Part shown: in pieces, positions 20,843-31,218 of the stretch
Layout: every line of letters begins with the position of its first letter
Position numbering within the stretch: position 1 is the first letter of the stretch
DNA from: Ricordea florida
Lineage: Eukaryota > Cnidaria > Anthozoa > Corallimorpharia > Ricordeidae
Assembly (NCBI GenBank): GCA_949710005.1
Contig: OX453285.1
Coordinates: forward strand, 9,900,233 to 9,964,232
DNA length: 64,000 nt
Reading direction: 5' to 3'
Program-made: the position numbers and the translations under genes
The notes under the pieces: generated by a model
Seen by the model: the letters and a program-made list of their open reading frames with translations, nothing else
What the model was told of the DNA's origin: nothing
Database searches by the model: none

Positions 20843-21958
20843 GAAGGTAACGTTTGGAATTGAGGGTTTTTCATTTTACAGTGCGTTGCTTATTCAAAAT
20901 TCCGAAATACCGTTTTTACAATTAGCAGCGTTTAAAGCTCAATGGAATGTTATTTTTCCGCATAAAATATTGATTTCCCTCTATCCTATTTAACAAAGCC
21001 AAATCGAAAAGCACCAAACGTTAAACGAATATACAAATGGAGTGGGGGGTAAGGCAAAGCCATTTCTCTTTGGTTTAAATTTGTCGAAACAACTGAATGT
21101 TCCAAGCGGTGCAGTCGAAAGAACGGATTTCAGTTTCTACAAAGTCTTCAATCCTTGGCTAAGAAGCTTAAGCAAATTGCTTGAGTTTAGTTGTCATGCA
21201 ATGTAGCCTTAATTCAAGCAGAAAGCATTTTTCACGGCACCGACGCGGTGCGAAGCGCAAAATTGTGACGTTGCAGAAGGGTTATTGGATTCGGGGGCGC
21301 GCGACTTACGACTTAGAGCGGCCTAAACGGCTTTTGAAAACCTTTCTATGCATTGCATGTTTAAAATAAAAATAAGATAACTTGGAGCGATACCTCGTCT
21401 TACGTCAATTGTTTGTCTTTGTCGCTGCATTTGTAGAGAAAGCGTACAGTATCCAAAAGTACAAATCATTTACTGTCTACATTGAAGTGCTAGCGGGAAA
21501 CAGTTTAAACCGAAGGCTTCGGTTGACGTTTTTATCGGGATGATAATGGTCGTGCTTAGAAAACATAGGGAAAAAAATTTCCTTAAGCTCTCTCTTCGAA
21601 TGTTTCTTTAAGAGGTTTGTCGATTTTCAGACGTTTCTGCAAATGCAAAGCTCCTCTAGGCTTAGGCAGTTGTGCTCGTGTACCAAGGGTAACGCATCTT
21701 TGTTACCTACCCTGTTTATGGTTTTGATGCGGTGCCGTGTGCACAACATTCATTGGGCTTAATATCGTTGCAGGATTCTTGCAAAGATTTGTTTGGAGTA
21801 ACGAAAGCTGTTTCACGACTCCCAACAAACGAGTAGGCAGTCAGTTGTGTAGTTTCCATCTTTTTGCCAAAAATATTGGTCAAGAAGGAAGACAGGACTT
21901 TTCGAGAAATGAGGCTTGACGCGGAGAGCGAAAATTGAGGAAACGGCAGAAAATGTAA

Positions 21959-22077
21959 AGCCTACAACACGAGGTATTCCCAGGCAGTCACCCAGCCTGG
22001 TACTAAGCCCGCTCTACGGGTCTTGACTGCGGTGATCGGACGAGAACCGGTATATCTCCCGTGATATGGTCGTAGAC
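21959..22077 (-). rRNA. 5S ribosomal RNA, unit 7
   Basis: 119 nt, type B 5' half with the CGTAGAG arm. It is followed by a type A spacer, breaking the strict alternation. Confidence 0.92.
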
Positions 22078-23194
22078 GAAGGTAACGTTTGGAATTGAGG
22101 GTTTTTCATTTTACAGTGCGTTGCTTATTCAAAATTCCGAAATACCGTTTTTACAATTAGTAGCGTTTAAAGCTCAATGGAATGTTATTTTTCCGCATAA
22201 AATATTGATTTCCCTCTATCCTATTTAACAAAGCCAAATCGAAAAGCACCAAACGTTAAACGAATATACAAATGGAGTGAGGGGTAAGGCAAAGCCATTT
22301 CTCTTTGGTTTAAATTTGCCGCAACAACTGAATGTTCCAAGCGGTGCAGTCGAAAGAACGGATTTCAGTTTCTACAAAGTCTTCAATCCTTGGCTAAGAA
22401 GCTTAAGCAAATTGCTTGAGTTTAGTTGTCATGCAATGTAGCCTTAATTCAAGCAGAAAGCATGTTTCACGCGCACGGACGCGGTGCGAAGCGCATAATT
22501 GTGACGTTGCAGAAGGGTTATTGGATTTGGGCGCGCGCGACTGTCGACTTAGAGCGACCTAAACGGCTTTTGAAAACCTTTCTATGCATTGCATGTTAAA
22601 ACTAAAAATATGATAACTTGGAGCGATACCTCGTCTTACTTCAATTGTTTGTCTTTGTCGCTGCATTTGTAGAGAAAGCGGACAGTATCCAAAAGTACAA
22701 ATCATTTACTGTCTACATTGAAGCGCTAGCGGGAAACAGTTTAAACCGAAGGCTTCGGTTGACATTTTTATCGGGATGATAATGGTCGTGCTAAGAAGAC
22801 ATAGGGAAAATAATTTCCTTAAGCTCTCTCTTCGAATGTTTCTTTAAGAGGTTTGTCGATTTTCAGACGTTTCTGCAAATGCAAAGCTCCTCTAGGCTTA
22901 GGCAGTTGTGCTCGTGTACCAAGGGTAACGCATCTTTGTTACCTACCCTGTTTATGGTTTTGATGCGGTGCCGTGTGCACAACATTCATTGGGCTTAATA
23001 TCGTTGCAGGATTCTTGCAAAGATTTGTTTGGAGTAACGAAAGCTGTTTCACGATTCCCAACAAACGAGTAGGCAGTCAGTTGTGTAGTTTCCATCTTTT
23101 TGCCAAAAATATTGGTCAAGAAGGAAGACAGGACTTTTCGAGAAATGAGGCTTGACGCGGACAGCGAAAATTGAGGAAACGGCAGAAAATGTAA

Positions 23195-23313
23195 AGCCTA
23201 CAACACGAGGTATTCCCAGGCAGTCACCCAGCCTGGTACTAAGCCCGCTCTTCGGGTCTTGACTGCGGTGATCGGACGAGAACCGGTATATCTCCCGTGA
23301 TATGGTCGTAGAC
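23195..23313 (-). rRNA. 5S ribosomal RNA, unit 8
   Basis: 119 nt, type B, with the CGAAGAG arm. It is the last complete gene before element II. Confidence 0.93.
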
Positions 23314-24170
23314 GAAGGTAACGTTTCGAATTGAGGGTTTTTCATTTTACAGTGCGTTGCTTATTCAAAATTCCGAAATACCGTTTTTACAATTAGTAGC
23401 GTTTAAAGCTCAATGCAATGTTACTTTTTGGCATAAAATATTGATTTCCCTCTATCCTATTTAACAAAGCCAAATCGAAAAGCACCAAACGTTAAACGAA
23501 TATACAAATGGAGTGAGGGGTAAGGCAAAGCCATTTCTCTTTGGTTTAAATTTGCCGCAACAACTGAATGTTCCAAGCGGTGCAGTCGAAAGAACGGATT
23601 TCAGTTTCTACAAAGTCTTCAATCCTTGGCTAAGAAGCTTAAGCAAATTGCTTGAGTTTAGTTGTCATGCAATGTAGCCTTAATTCAAGCAGAAAGCATT
23701 TTTCACGGCACCGACGCGGTGCGAAGCGCAAGATTGTGACGTTGCAGAAGGGTTATTGGATTCGGGCGCGCGCGACTGTCGACTTAGAGCGGCCTAAACT
23801 GCTTTTGAAAACCTTTCTATGCATTGCATGTTTAAAATAAAAATAAGATAACTTGGAGCGATACCTCGTCTTACGTCAATTGTTTGTCTTTGTCGCTGCA
23901 TTTGTAGAGAAAGCGTACAGTATCCAAAAGTACAAATCATTTACTGTCTACATTGAAGTGCTAGCGGGAAACAGTTTAAACCGAAGGCTTCGGTTGACAT
24001 TTTTATCGGGATGATAATGGTCGTGCTAAGAAGACATAGGGAAAATAATTTCCTTAAGCTTTCTCTTCGAATGTTTCTTTAAGAGGTTTGTCGATTTTCA
24101 GACGTTTCTGCAAATGCAAAGCTCCTCTAGGCTTAGGCAGTTGTGCTCGTGTACCAAGGGTAACGCATCT

Positions 24171-24175
24171 TTGTT
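24171..24175. repeat. Target-site duplication of element II, left
   Basis: TTGTT, repeated at 58003-58007. The uninterrupted site CATCTTTGTTACCTACC is visible in other array units (for example about 15517-15533), confirming insertion in the spacer. The exact TSD length could be read as 5-7 bp; 5 bp applies if the element starts with AGTAGT. Confidence 0.85.
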
Positions 24176-24568
24176 AGTAGTATGTTACCGTAAAAATGAG
24201 CCGGTTTTTTATAATTTTGTTTTAATTTTTTTATTTAATTTTTTTTAAAGTTTCAGGTAAGTTTTTACACCAATTTTACCAGTAGTTTATGTATGGATTA
24301 TGCAAAGGTTTTAATATTTATTTTTGAAAGACGAATTTAATTTTTATTAACTTTTTCAAAAATGAATTAAAGTTTAAAGATTTATAATAATTTATGAAAT
24401 ATGGAAAAAAATGCGTCAGAATTGAGACAACGTAATTTTTTTTTGGAAAAGATTGCTAAAAAGCATGGAATTAAAGATTATTCTCAAATGAGTGAATCTG
24501 AACTTTTAAAAAATATAAAAAAAATACCTCGAATCGATGAAGAGATTGAAAAAGAACTAATAAAAAAA
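24176..24568 (+). repeat. Left terminal inverted repeat of element II (~393 bp)
   Basis: Matches the reverse complement of 57610-58002 with only a handful of differences. It contains a ~225-bp non-coding end and the first ~56 codons of the polymerase. Confidence 0.92.
24373..24381 (+). promoter_or_regulatory. TTTAAAGAT motif upstream of element II polymerase
   Basis: Ends 19 bp before the ATG at 24401. It lies inside the TIR, so it is duplicated at the right end. Confidence 0.55.
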
Positions 24569-27500
24569 CAAGAGGAAAAATTAAAACAAAATCAAGAACT
24601 AATAAAAAAACAAGAGGAAAAAATAAAAAAACAACAAGAACAAATAAAACGGCAAGAACAAATAAAACAAAATAAAGATTGTATAAAACAACAACAAGAA
24701 CAAATAAAAAGACAAGAAAAAATATTAAAAAAACAAAAAGAACAAATAAAACAAAATATAAAGAAAGAAAAAATATCACAACCTAAAACATCTATTACAG
24801 AAGTTGTTAGAGATTATGAGAAGGAGGGTGCAAGACCTAAAGAAACAAAACCACAACAACTACCACCTTCTTCAAAAAAACCTGAAAGGAAGGAAGATGA
24901 TAAAACAAAAAATGAGGGAAATAAAGCCAAAAAAACTAAAAGAACAACAACCCTTAGAATATTTCCAATAAGGCCTCCTGAACATGGAGATATCCTTCAA
25001 AATATCACCGAAAGAAATGAAACTATTTTTCAAATTAGGAGAGATCTAGATAATGATTTATCAGAAATTATTTATAATGAATTGGAACAACAAATAGAAA
25101 TGCGTTCAAGAATTGTTATCAGTTTTAGCTCTTTGATTCATAGAGGGAATGGGGAAATAATTAATTATCACCATACATTTAGGAATGAGGGATCTTTTAC
25201 TATGCTTTCGGAAATAAAAGATTATATTGAGAGGTGTGAGGGACAAAGATTAAGTTTGGAGGGTATTGCTTGGAGTAGAGCATACTTACCACCATCTAAA
25301 ATCATTGATAAAAAGGGTACTCATCAAGGGAGCGTTGAATTTATAGAGGTGAAAGTAAAAGTTATTCACAGTAATGAACCTCTAATTGGGTGTGGAAAAT
25401 TACCAGATGATCTACGTAACAAAAAATGTATTTACGCTGTCGATGGTAAGGATGATAATATGTGCTTTTGGCGGTGCCTGGCTATTCTATTTAACATTCT
25501 TGGTGGTAAAGAAAGACCTGAAAAGGACATAGAAAAACTAGCTCTGAAATTGGCCAGAGATTTTTATAATAACCAAAAATTGAAAGCTTCAGAAGTTAGA
25601 CCGACAAAACTTGTTGATTTTGAGAAAATTGCAAAAATGTTTTCTATTAACATTCGAGTTTATGAGCAAAAAGAAAAAGAAAACAATGAAATTTGGAAAC
25701 TTGTTTTTGGTAAAGGGCAGTTCAAAGATAAATTACCTTGTTTAGATATTGGACTTTATGAGGGACACTGTTTTTTAATAAAGGATATAGAGATGCTATC
25801 CAAAAAATGGAAATGTTCAGGATGCAAACAAATATTTAACCGTCATGACTATCTTGGAGACCATGTAAAAAATAACAGCTGTAAAGGAGGAAAAACAGAA
25901 GTAATACTTACAGGTAAAAAGATAAATCACATTTCCGGAAGTTATGAAAAAGTTTTTTATGGTGGTAATACCCAATTTAGCTATAAAGCTTGTAGATGGA
26001 TAGATGAACAATCTAAGATTATAGGAAAACATATTCATCACGCTTTATGTGGTCATGGTGGTGAAAGGTGTGTTAAAGATGGAAGTGGAAATGAGATTTT
26101 TTTGGTTGATGGGTACGAACCTGAGACCAATACTGTTTTTGAGTTTTATGGGTGTAAATGGCACGGTTGTCCATGTTCAAACGAAGATAAAACTAAATAT
26201 AATGAAACAAAACAAAGAGAAAAGATTATTAAAGATTTTGGGTATAGTGTTGTATCAGTTTGGGAGTGTGAAAAACCTAAATTGAGTGATACATGGTTTG
26301 AGAAGAAATTTATTCCGTACCCAGATTTTATTTCTTATGATTACGAGGCAATATTACAAAAAAAATTTCAACAGATTACTGATGATTTATCTTTTAACCA
26401 AACACATATACCGGTTAGCGTTGCAATACATGACACTCTTGAAAAAGAACCCACATGTATTATAAATTCAAATCCTGATGATCTTGTAAAAGAATTTGTT
26501 GAAATTTTGGAAAAGAGAAGAAAAAAGATTGTTGAAAAGGTTAAAAAAGAATATCCATTACCCGACCAAGATTCTATACCAAAGAAAGTTTTAGAGGAGT
26601 ATGAAAAATGGTGTAATCAAGTTCCTGTTTTAGGGTTCAATAGTGGAAAGTATGATATAAATATGATTAAAAGATATTTTGTAAAAAATATGACTGATAA
26701 AACTAAGGAGATTTTTGTTGCAAGGAATGCGAATAAATATGTGTTTTTATCAACCCCAAAATTTAAATTCTTGGATGTAATGTCTTACCTTGCACCTGGG
26801 CTTTCTTTTGATAGGTGGTGTAAAGCAAACAATTGCGAAGACAAAAAACTTTTCTTCCCATACAAGTGGTTGGATAGTTATGAAAAACTTTCTCACGTAG
26901 GTCCTGTTAAATATGAAGATTTTTACTCAGATCTCAAACAGGAAAATACATTGTCCCCTGAAGAATATGAAGAATATAAGATTGAATTCAAAAAGAGGGG
27001 TTGTGTTACAATGATGGATTGGTTGAGAGAGTATAACCTACACGACGTTATACCTTTCAGAGAAGCTTTAGAAAAAACAAGGGCGATGTATTATCCAGAC
27101 AAAATAGATATATTAAAAGATGCAGTATCCATCCCCGGTGTCTCAATGATGTACGTTCTAAATAAATATCAAAAAATGAAAAAGAAAGGTGATCCTGAAT
27201 TATTTGCTCCTGGAAAATACTGTATTCATAGATGTAGTAAAATTTGTAATAAAGTGTTTTGTAAAAAATGCCACCAGATAATGAAAGATTGTAAAACATG
27301 CGACAAAAACAAGATTTATAAACTTTTGAAAACGGGTATGGTTGGGGGGCCTAGTATCATATTTATGCGTTATGCAGAGTTGGGAAAAACAAAGATTCGT
27401 TCTCATAAATATAAATTTCCTAAAAATTGTGTAAGAATTGTTGGTTATGATGCAAATGGGTTATATCTTTTCGCTGCAGGCCAAAAAATGCCATGTGGAA

Positions 27501-28882
27501 AAGGAGAATGTATTGAGGTTGAAAACCCAACAGATCCTGAATTTATTAAGAAGATTTGTAAAGATATTCTTGATGGTAAACTTTTTGGATTTTGCCAAGT
27601 TGATATAAATGTACCAGAAAACCTAAAAGAAAAGTTTGAAGAGTTCTCACCGTTATTTGTTGTAGATAATGTTCCTGAAGATTTGGTACCTGAACACATG
27701 AAAGAATATCAAAAAGCTACAGGTAGAAAAAACCTAAAAGATAATAAAAAATTACTAGGGGTTACAAATGCAAAAAAGATACTTTTATATACAGAATTGA
27801 TCGAATGGCATCTTAATCACGGTTTGGAGATTACAGCCATACACAATATTTTGAAGTATGAACCAGGAACACCATTTGAATGGTTCCCAAAAGAGGTGAG
27901 CGATGCAAGAAGGGATGGTGATATTGAGGATATGATAAAATTGTTAAGTATAGCTTTTAATAAAAAAGAGAAAGATAAGGTAGAAAATATTATTAATGAA
28001 TTAAAACAATTCCCTGATGTCGTGCCATTTATTGAAGAGCATATTCCGAATGGGGCCGGCTCCGACTATAAAGATATTAAAGTATTGATTGAAAAACTAA
28101 GGCCAAAGTATAAAGGTTGTAAAGCACTGGCTGATACTTACAAACTGAAAGGAAATTCATTCTATGGGAAAATGATAGAAGATAAAGAAAAACACAAAAA
28201 CACAAAGTATACTCAGGATGAGTGTGAGGTTGAAAAAGACTTAAGATCCCCATTCTTTGAAGATCTTAATGAAATAAATGAGACATATGAAATAATAAAA
28301 CGAAAGAAAAACATAAAAATAGACAGACCCTACCAATGTGGTATAGCGGTATATCAGCTAGCCAAACTTCGAATGTTGGAATTTTATTACGATTTTCTTG
28401 ATAAATATGTAGATAGAAAGGATTTTGAGTTGATACAAATGGATACAGATTCCATGTACATGGCAATTTCGGCTGAAAAATTGGATAATATTATAAAACC
28501 AGAAATGCAAAAAGAATACTTCAATGTTGGAAAAGAAAAATTTCTATCAACATTGAAATATCACGAAAAGACCCCCGGACTGTTCAAGCTGGAGTTTGAT
28601 GGTATTAGAATGATTGCTCTTTCATCAAAATGTTATTACGCAGAGGATGAGAATGGAAAGGTAAAGTATAGTTGTAAAGGTACAATTCATAGACAAAATG
28701 AAATGAACTGGGATAGGTACATGTCAGCTTTGAATGGATCAATTGATATGGCACAAAACACAGGATTTAGAGTCAATGACAACCAAATTGTGACATATAC
28801 ACAAATTAAAAAGGGATTGAACGCATATTATGATAAAAGAATAGTTGATGAAGATGGAATTCACACATACCCCGTTTCTTAA
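24401..28882 (+). CDS. Family B DNA polymerase with SAP-like and nuclease-like N-terminal domains, element II
   Basis: 1,493 aa, intact. Order: SAP-like helices (about 1-45); Lys/Gln-rich coiled region (46-125); a cysteine/histidine pair (C355 in DDNMCFW, H456 in EGHCFLI) that could be an OTU/papain-like fold; a C2H2-type finger (about 472-496); a Vsr/PD-(D/E)xK-like block VDGYEPETNTVFEFYGCKWH (about 569-590); exonuclease motifs YDYEA (~646), GFNSGKYD (~747) and YNLHDV (~880); polymerase motifs YDANGLY (~1017), GNSFYGK (~1250) and MDTDSM (~1348). It should replicate the element by protein priming, as inferred for Polintons. It is only distantly similar to the polymerases of elements I and III. 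The first 56 codons lie in the TIR. Confidence 0.9.
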   Translation: MEKNASELRQRNFFLEKIAKKHGIKDYSQMSESELLKNIKKIPRIDEEIEKELIKKQEEKLKQNQELIKKQEEKIKKQQEQIKRQEQIKQNKDCIKQQQEQIKRQEKILKKQKEQIKQNIKKEKISQPKTSITEVVRDYEKEGARPKETKPQQLPPSSKKPERKEDDKTKNEGNKAKKTKRTTTLRIFPIRPPEHGDILQNITERNETIFQIRRDLDNDLSEIIYNELEQQIEMRSRIVISFSSLIHRGNGEIINYHHTFRNEGSFTMLSEIKDYIERCEGQRLSLEGIAWSRAYLPPSKIIDKKGTHQGSVEFIEVKVKVIHSNEPLIGCGKLPDDLRNKKCIYAVDGKDDNMCFWRCLAILFNILGGKERPEKDIEKLALKLARDFYNNQKLKASEVRPTKLVDFEKIAKMFSINIRVYEQKEKENNEIWKLVFGKGQFKDKLPCLDIGLYEGHCFLIKDIEMLSKKWKCSGCKQIFNRHDYLGDHVKNNSCKGGKTEVILTGKKINHISGSYEKVFYGGNTQFSYKACRWIDEQSKIIGKHIHHALCGHGGERCVKDGSGNEIFLVDGYEPETNTVFEFYGCKWHGCPCSNEDKTKYNETKQREKIIKDFGYSVVSVWECEKPKLSDTWFEKKFIPYPDFISYDYEAILQKKFQQITDDLSFNQTHIPVSVAIHDTLEKEPTCIINSNPDDLVKEFVEILEKRRKKIVEKVKKEYPLPDQDSIPKKVLEEYEKWCNQVPVLGFNSGKYDINMIKRYFVKNMTDKTKEIFVARNANKYVFLSTPKFKFLDVMSYLAPGLSFDRWCKANNCEDKKLFFPYKWLDSYEKLSHVGPVKYEDFYSDLKQENTLSPEEYEEYKIEFKKRGCVTMMDWLREYNLHDVIPFREALEKTRAMYYPDKIDILKDAVSIPGVSMMYVLNKYQKMKKKGDPELFAPGKYCIHRCSKICNKVFCKKCHQIMKDCKTCDKNKIYKLLKTGMVGGPSIIFMRYAELGKTKIRSHKYKFPKNCVRIVGYDANGLYLFAAGQKMPCGKGECIEVENPTDPEFIKKICKDILDGKLFGFCQVDINVPENLKEKFEEFSPLFVVDNVPEDLVPEHMKEYQKATGRKNLKDNKKLLGVTNAKKILLYTELIEWHLNHGLEITAIHNILKYEPGTPFEWFPKEVSDARRDGDIEDMIKLLSIAFNKKEKDKVENIINELKQFPDVVPFIEEHIPNGAGSDYKDIKVLIEKLRPKYKGCKALADTYKLKGNSFYGKMIEDKEKHKNTKYTQDECEVEKDLRSPFFEDLNEINETYEIIKRKKNIKIDRPYQCGIAVYQLAKLRMLEFYYDFLDKYVDRKDFELIQMDTDSMYMAISAEKLDNIIKPEMQKEYFNVGKEKFLSTLKYHEKTPGLFKLEFDGIRMIALSSKCYYAEDENGKVKYSCKGTIHRQNEMNWDRYMSALNGSIDMAQNTGFRVNDNQIVTYTQIKKGLNAYYDKRIVDEDGIHTYPVS

Positions 28883-28883
28883 A

Positions 28884-29873
28884 TCATTTCAAAACAGAAT
28901 CAGGCGGTAACTCAGTATCATCAGGTACAACTTGAAGCTCCTCCCTTACAAAACCACGTCTTGGACCATCTTTTAAAAAATATAAAACTGGTTTATTAGG
29001 AGAAATACTACTCCCTGAAATATAATAAATCTGAATACTCCAAATAGGATCTGTAGCTCTTCTTCTTTCACCACCTTCAAGTTCTCCAGGGGATAATAAA
29101 TATCTAACTCTAACCTCAATTGTTAGTCTAACCTCATCAAGCCCGACAACTCGCTTATATTTTTTAGGTTCAATATCAACTTCTTTCTGTTTTATAGCAT
29201 CATCAGGTTCTTTACCAGTTATTCTCGTAGGTGTATTATTCAAAGTTTTCAAAATAGCTGGTAATCGTTTCACCCATACTCTTGATCTTTCATCACTAAT
29301 CATTTCTTGTGCATATTGATGGCTAAATAATCTTTCACCTAATATTCTGTTTGCTCTTTCTACAAATGCTTGAGCTCTATGGTTTCCAGCTTCACTTCTT
29401 TGGATTTTTACATTATGGTAATTCATAATTTTTGTAACCTCACCCATAAATTCTCTTCCGGGATCAACCATTAATGTTTTAGGATATTTCATTTTTCTAG
29501 AATATATTTTTTCAAAAGCTTTGGATATCTCATGACTTTCTTTTGATGTTAATGGTTCAGCATCTTTGTATCTCGAGGCTACATCAATTACAACCAACGC
29601 ATATCGATATGTTTTTCTTCCAACTCTATCATGTGGTAAAAATAATAAATCTGCTTGGTGAATCTGATTAGGTTTATCCACAGACCAGTGCGGTCTAGGA
29701 ATATACTTTGGAGCTGGTAGATATATTTGCCAAATTGCCTGTTTTTCAAGCCATCTTTTAGCCACATTTTCACTTACTTTTGCTTTCTCGGCTAATTTAG
29801 GTATTGCTGAATATCCTTTCCAATATCCATCAGTTGAATAATATATTTTCGATAACATGCTTTCGTTACTCAT
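28884..29873 (-). CDS. Polinton integrase, element II
   Basis: 329 aa, intact. Asp in HQADLLFLPHD, Asp in LMVDPGREF and Glu in AFVERAN form the rve catalytic triad with ~35 residues between the last two. A C-terminal DPIWS...GFVREELQV domain follows. It is convergent with the polymerase (1 bp apart) and divergent from the MCP. It lacks the three GC-rich insertions found in the element I copy, so it shows the ungapped family length. Confidence 0.92.
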   Translation of the reverse strand: MSNESMLSKIYYSTDGYWKGYSAIPKLAEKAKVSENVAKRWLEKQAIWQIYLPAPKYIPRPHWSVDKPNQIHQADLLFLPHDRVGRKTYRYALVVIDVASRYKDAEPLTSKESHEISKAFEKIYSRKMKYPKTLMVDPGREFMGEVTKIMNYHNVKIQRSEAGNHRAQAFVERANRILGERLFSHQYAQEMISDERSRVWVKRLPAILKTLNNTPTRITGKEPDDAIKQKEVDIEPKKYKRVVGLDEVRLTIEVRVRYLLSPGELEGGERRRATDPIWSIQIYYISGSSISPNKPVLYFLKDGPRRGFVREELQVVPDDTELPPDSVLK

Positions 29874-29881
29874 TTAAAGAT
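29873..29881 (+). promoter_or_regulatory. TTTAAAGAT motif between integrase and MCP, element II
   Basis: Ends 26 bp before the MCP ATG. Its first base is the last base of the complement of the integrase ATG (CAT at 29871-29873). Same design as 7288-7296. Confidence 0.6.
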
Positions 29882-29907
29882 TACTCCTCCCTTCCTTAAA
29901 ATAAAAT

Positions 29908-31149
29908 ATGACAACCGTATCTGAAAAAATTAACCCAAACAGGATTCCAAGAGATCCACTCGGTTTGAAAGCGGAATCAACATTGAATAGAATTACACTA
30001 AACCCATCATCAGCTAATCCAGGAGAAACACTATATATAAATATTCCTAAACTTTCTGAAAATTTAGTGATTGTGCCAGGAAGTGTATCTCTAGTATTTA
30101 ACCTGGCTGTTGATGGTCATGAAGATAACACCCTAGTGAATAATGTAGGTAGTAATCTTGTATCCAGACTCAGGGTTCTTTTTGGTGGTGAAACACTACA
30201 GGATACTCAAAGATACGATCTATTTCAAACATACCATGACTTATTCTTAACAGATGAAGAACGTGAGGATAGATTAAGACAAGGTATTTCTTCTGAAAAC
30301 ATGAGGAAGCTGAGGACAAATGCGGGTGATAAGGTAGACACAGATGCAAAAGAAGTAGCTCTTGCAGTAGTACACAACACCAAGTATAATATCCTACTAA
30401 ACCATCCTATTCTCAACGATCATGGAGTTTTCTACCCAAAGGCATTAGATCATCAACTAATCTTTGAGATTACACTAGCTCCAATTCAAGATATTGTTGT
30501 TTATTCTGATACGACTAAGACTCCAACTTATAAAATCACAAACCTTGAGTTGGAATATTCTTGTATATCAAGTGAATACTTAGCTCGTGAGGCACATGCA
30601 GCTTATCAGGTTGGTAAGGGATTCTTTTATGAGAATGTCACTCTACACAAAACTTTCACCATATCCAGACCTACTGATAGCGTTATAAACCAGCATATTA
30701 ATCTACCTAGAAGGTCAATCACAGGGATATTATGTTTATTTACATTACCATATGGTGGGGGAGCTCGAGATTCTGAGAATTTTTTCAATCCAGGTATCAC
30801 CTCAATCAATATCGATGTTAATGGTGTACCAAATCGTTTCTACTCTAAGGGAATGGTACCTGCAGACCTCTGGGAGTCGGTAAAGAAACGTTTCAGTGAT
30901 TCCTCCCGTTGGTCAGTAAAGGAAAAGGATTTTTATAGTAAAAAGTTTGCTCTGTGGATAGATTTGAGAACTCACCCAGATAATGCCATTCATGGAGGGG
31001 GTCTACCCTTAAACAATGCACAAGATGGTGTAAAAATAGAAATGAAAAGAAAAGTTAGTGGATCTGGTATTATGACTTGTTACATGTTTGTTGTAGCTGA
31101 TGCGTTAATGGAGGTTATGAATTCAAACTTAAGATCAATCATGTACTGA
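29908..31149 (+). CDS. Major capsid protein (putative double jelly-roll), element II
   Basis: 413 aa, intact, with the same blocks as the other MCPs (FGGETLQDTQRYD, GVFYPKALDHQLIF, MTCYMFVVADALMEVMNSNL). It starts MTTVSEKINPNR, two residues longer at the N-terminus than the nested copy. It is followed by the ATPase after a GC-rich spacer (31150-31210) containing a GCGGGG/CCCGC-type palindromic insertion not present downstream of the other MCP genes. Confidence 0.78.
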   Translation: MTTVSEKINPNRIPRDPLGLKAESTLNRITLNPSSANPGETLYINIPKLSENLVIVPGSVSLVFNLAVDGHEDNTLVNNVGSNLVSRLRVLFGGETLQDTQRYDLFQTYHDLFLTDEEREDRLRQGISSENMRKLRTNAGDKVDTDAKEVALAVVHNTKYNILLNHPILNDHGVFYPKALDHQLIFEITLAPIQDIVVYSDTTKTPTYKITNLELEYSCISSEYLAREAHAAYQVGKGFFYENVTLHKTFTISRPTDSVINQHINLPRRSITGILCLFTLPYGGGARDSENFFNPGITSINIDVNGVPNRFYSKGMVPADLWESVKKRFSDSSRWSVKEKDFYSKKFALWIDLRTHPDNAIHGGGLPLNNAQDGVKIEMKRKVSGSGIMTCYMFVVADALMEVMNSNLRSIMY

Positions 31150-31218
31150 CCATCGAGCCGGAACGGGAAGAACTTAGTTAATCGGTCTAAAGACCTCCCC
31201 GCTCGCGGAAAAGAAAAG

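Larger units (their letters stand above)
13396..24175. repeat. Tandem 5S rDNA array, left part
   Basis: Head-to-tail units of 1,235 or 1,236 bp, each with one minus-strand 5S gene and a ~1.1-kb spacer. Two spacer/gene types alternate for most of the array: type A (GGAATGTTATTTTTCCGC; 5S beginning GTCTACCACC) and type B (GCAATGTTACTTTTTGGC; 5S beginning GTCTACGACC). Conserved 60-98-codon open frames recur in every unit but overlap the 5S gene or spacer and look non-coding. A GAAGGCTTC hairpin (for example 14098-14112) recurs in the spacer. The array starts within a truncated 5S gene and is interrupted at 24175 by element II. Confidence 0.93.

Noticed and set aside
14324-23840. Conserved 60-, 62- and 98-codon open frames repeated in every 5S unit
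   Set aside because: They overlap the 5S gene or its spacer, are conserved only because the units are homogenised, and several units break them with substitutions.
24401-28882. Host gene or retroelement reverse transcriptase
   Set aside because: Motifs are those of a 3'-5' exonuclease and family B polymerase (DTDS, not YxDD), and the gene begins inside a Polinton TIR.
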